DNA from: a virus
Length of the DNA: 27,769 nt
Virus record (IMG/VR): IMGVR_UViG_3300005355_000020
Coordinates: 1 to 27,769 of that record
Reading direction: 5' to 3' (one strand)
Position 1 is the first letter of the stretch. Each line of letters begins with the position of its first letter. Position numbers and translations under genes: made by a program. Of the stretch, positions 26,146-27,769 are shown one piece after another. The notes beneath the pieces were generated by a model, which saw only the letters and a program-made list of their open reading frames with translations, did not search any database and was not told where the DNA came from.

Positions 26146-27660
26146 ATGGCAGAAGATGGCGCAGACACCAGAGCGGCGGCTACAACTTTGACGGGCACGT
26201 TCACAGGTACGTTCACGGGTACGTTCTCTGCGTCGCCTGCGCCTGCGCCATCTCCGACACCAACACCGACACCTCCTGCGCCATCACCTTCGCCTGCGCC
26301 GACACCGGCACCTCCTGCGGTGCAGGCAGAGAGTCCCAATGGCACGACGATACCTGCCGATGGTGCTGTCATCATCGACGGCTCAGGCGCACGCTGGACC
26401 GTCACCGACGGTGTTGTTCGCCGTAACGGTGTTGATACCGTTTCATCGAATGTGCGCACGTTGCTTTACTACGGCGGCGTTGTCTATCAATCGAATGCGT
26501 CCGGTGGTTGGTGGAAGTGGGTAAGTGACGGTTGGCAAGATTCATTCGATCCGCGTGTGTCGACATCTACGCCGTCACCATCTCCTGCGCCTGGACCGGC
26601 ACCGGCACCATCGGCAGGAGTGCCCAACATCGCGAATGTTGCGCGGCATCCTGCCGACATGCTCGAAGTCGGGCCGTATTGGATTCAAGACAATCGCTGG
26701 GGGCAAGGCGGCATCAGCGAAGGTACAGCATCGTATCAATATCAACAGTCGCTTGAGCGTTCGCTGACATTGACACCGGCAGGTGCGTGTGCTGCCCGCA
26801 TAAAATGGAGTTGGCCCGAGTTCAATCAGCAGGGACAGAAGATCGACGGCAATGGTGCCTACAGCGAAGTCAAGGGCTATCCAAGCATCATCTATGGCAC
26901 TGCGCCTGGGGATTCTGGTCCGGATCAATGGCCTGCCTATATGTATGCCGTGCGGGCACCTGATGGCGTCACGGTGCCGTCGCCACCGAGTAACGCACCG
27001 CAGGATGTGTCGAGGAATTGGCAACCGCAAGGCGGCTCTGTGATTCGACGTGTGCCGTGCGGCAAGTCGCCGAGTGCAACACTCGTGCCGAAGCGACTAG
27101 GCATGGCACCGGGCTCGATTGTGGGTGACTTCAAGTGGAGCAAGGCTAACGCAACGGGCAAGGGCCATTTGTCCTGGGACATCTGGCTTCAAGAGACAAC
27201 CGATCAGGGCTTCGGTTTTCCGAATTCATCGGTGACGCACGAGATCATGATTCCAATGGGCAATTGGGGCACCTACGGGCGGCATCCGGACGGGCGCTAT
27301 TCCGGTTGGTACAGTCATGACACCGTCATTGATGGCGTTACCTATCACGTCTACATGGCCGGTGCGGGTTATACATTCGGCGGGCTTGCGGGCAAGTTCA
27401 CGAACGAAGAGACAGGCAAGCCGCGCACGGGTTGGAAGTTCATCGTGTTCCAGCACGACGGCGATAATCATCCGAAAGGTCCGGACGGCAATATTCACTT
27501 GGACTTTCCGAAGTTCTTCGCACATGCGGCGCAGTCCAAGTGGAACGGCGTGCCGATGGTTCGTGGCACTGAGTATTGCACCAACATACAACTCGGCGTC
27601 GAGATGGTCTATGGTGCAGGAGATTTGACCATCTACGATTTCAACATCACAGGAAAATGA
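26146..27660 (+). CDS. GH12-like endoglucanase/xyloglucanase candidate, virion cargo (504 aa)
   Basis: Residues 15-28 have a tandem GTF-TGTF repeat, then a Pro/Ser/Ala/Thr linker (33-60). A small beta domain follows (about 63-137: SPNGTTIPADGAVIIDGSG, then WTVTDGVVRRNG and GGWWKWVSDGW), resembling modules attached to bacterial and phage carbohydrate enzymes. After a second Pro linker, residues 165-504 show the GH12 pattern: VKGYPSIIYG, GHLSWDIWLQETT, THEIMIPMGNWG with Glu366 (expected nucleophile), YHVYMAG, WKFIVFQHDG, and IQLGVEMVYGAGDLTIYDF with Glu486 (expected acid/base). Such enzymes cut beta-1,4-glucans or xyloglucan. No signal peptide is present. It lies 18 bases after the tail tube stop, an unusual slot, so it is probably displayed on the tail. 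Confidence 0.8.
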   Translation: MAEDGADTRAAATTLTGTFTGTFTGTFSASPAPAPSPTPTPTPPAPSPSPAPTPAPPAVQAESPNGTTIPADGAVIIDGSGARWTVTDGVVRRNGVDTVSSNVRTLLYYGGVVYQSNASGGWWKWVSDGWQDSFDPRVSTSTPSPSPAPGPAPAPSAGVPNIANVARHPADMLEVGPYWIQDNRWGQGGISEGTASYQYQQSLERSLTLTPAGACAARIKWSWPEFNQQGQKIDGNGAYSEVKGYPSIIYGTAPGDSGPDQWPAYMYAVRAPDGVTVPSPPSNAPQDVSRNWQPQGGSVIRRVPCGKSPSATLVPKRLGMAPGSIVGDFKWSKANATGKGHLSWDIWLQETTDQGFGFPNSSVTHEIMIPMGNWGTYGRHPDGRYSGWYSHDTVIDGVTYHVYMAGAGYTFGGLAGKFTNEETGKPRTGWKFIVFQHDGDNHPKGPDGNIHLDFPKFFAHAAQSKWNGVPMVRGTEYCTNIQLGVEMVYGAGDLTIYDFNITGK

Positions 27661-27664
27661 GCAC

Positions 27665-27769
27665 ATGGAATTAGATCAAGTTCAAGAAGAGCCCAACACG
27701 CAACGCGTTGCCGTTGGCTGGGATGAAGAAGGCGAACCGACAGAAGGCTTCGTCATTGTCGGCAAGGAC
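27665..27769 (+). CDS. Start of a further tail gene, cut by window edge
   Basis: Only 35 codons are visible: MELDQVQEEPNTQRVAVGWD, then EEGEPTEGFVIVGKD. ACAGGAAAATGAGCAC precedes the ATG. In siphovirus order the gene after the tail tube is usually a tail assembly chaperone or a tail module; the acidic N-terminus would be compatible, but nothing more can be said. Confidence 0.7.
   Translation, partial: MELDQVQEEPNTQRVAVGWDEEGEPTEGFVIVGKD

Noticed and set aside
19797-27660. Diversity-generating retroelement suggested by the Bbp16-like decoration protein
   Set aside because: No reverse transcriptase, template repeat or variable repeat is visible; the Bbp16 similarity concerns capsid proteins only.

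Overview
The window is 27.8 kb of a tailed double-stranded DNA phage (or prophage), gene-dense and moderately GC-rich. The virion genes indicate a long, probably non-contractile tail (siphovirus-like): terminase, DUF4055-type portal, MuF-like head protein, scaffold, coat, decoration protein, head-tail connectors, tail terminator and tail tube. No sheath, integrase, lysis gene or DNA polymerase is visible. Most ribosome binding sites read AGAAAG or AGAAAGG six or seven bases before the start. From memory, this matches the CCUCCUUUCU 3' end of betaproteobacterial 16S rRNA, so a betaproteobacterial host is a reasonable inference, not a proof.

Layout. (1) 1-834, minus strand: two small genes, one a zinc-binding AP2/HNH-type DNA-binding protein cut by the window edge. 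(2) 847-3668, plus strand: a replication pair, an archaeo-eukaryotic-type primase and a D5/P4-type superfamily 3 helicase, followed by a long imperfect inverted repeat. (3) 3885-9282, plus strand: packaging and head genes from terminase small subunit through portal and MuF to three small proteins. (4) 9388-19075, minus strand: 32 small, mostly unknown genes in about 15 transcription units, inserted inside the virion gene order. (5) 19243-27769, plus strand: a secreted cysteine-containing protein, then scaffold, coat, decoration protein, connectors, tail terminator, tail tube, a glycoside-hydrolase-family-12-like protein and the start of one more gene.

The most distinctive feature is the regulatory cassette repeated through the minus-strand cluster. 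Nearly every unit starts with a palindrome (core CGTTA-N5-TAACG, outer arms varying by compensatory changes), abutting or close to an extended -10 box (TGnTATAAT or TGnTATACT). A very short leader follows, containing ACAGAAAG six or seven bases before the ATG. Most units hold one gene; five hold three to seven genes joined by ATGA-type overlaps. The arrangement resembles in logic the promoter/stem-loop cassettes (PeSLs) of T4-like phages. Here, however, the T-rich tract lies on the side that would stop plus-strand, that is antisense, transcription.

How it fits together. The minus-strand cluster is probably an early or host-takeover regulon under one palindrome-binding regulator or a shared RNA-structure mechanism. 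The plus strand encodes replication and virion assembly. The cluster splits the virion genes, so the second virion block needs its own promoter near 19.1-19.24 kb. The virion block also carries two non-structural-looking cargoes: a signal-peptide protein at 19.2 kb and a GH12-like endoglucanase/xyloglucanase candidate with both expected catalytic glutamates just after the tail tube gene.
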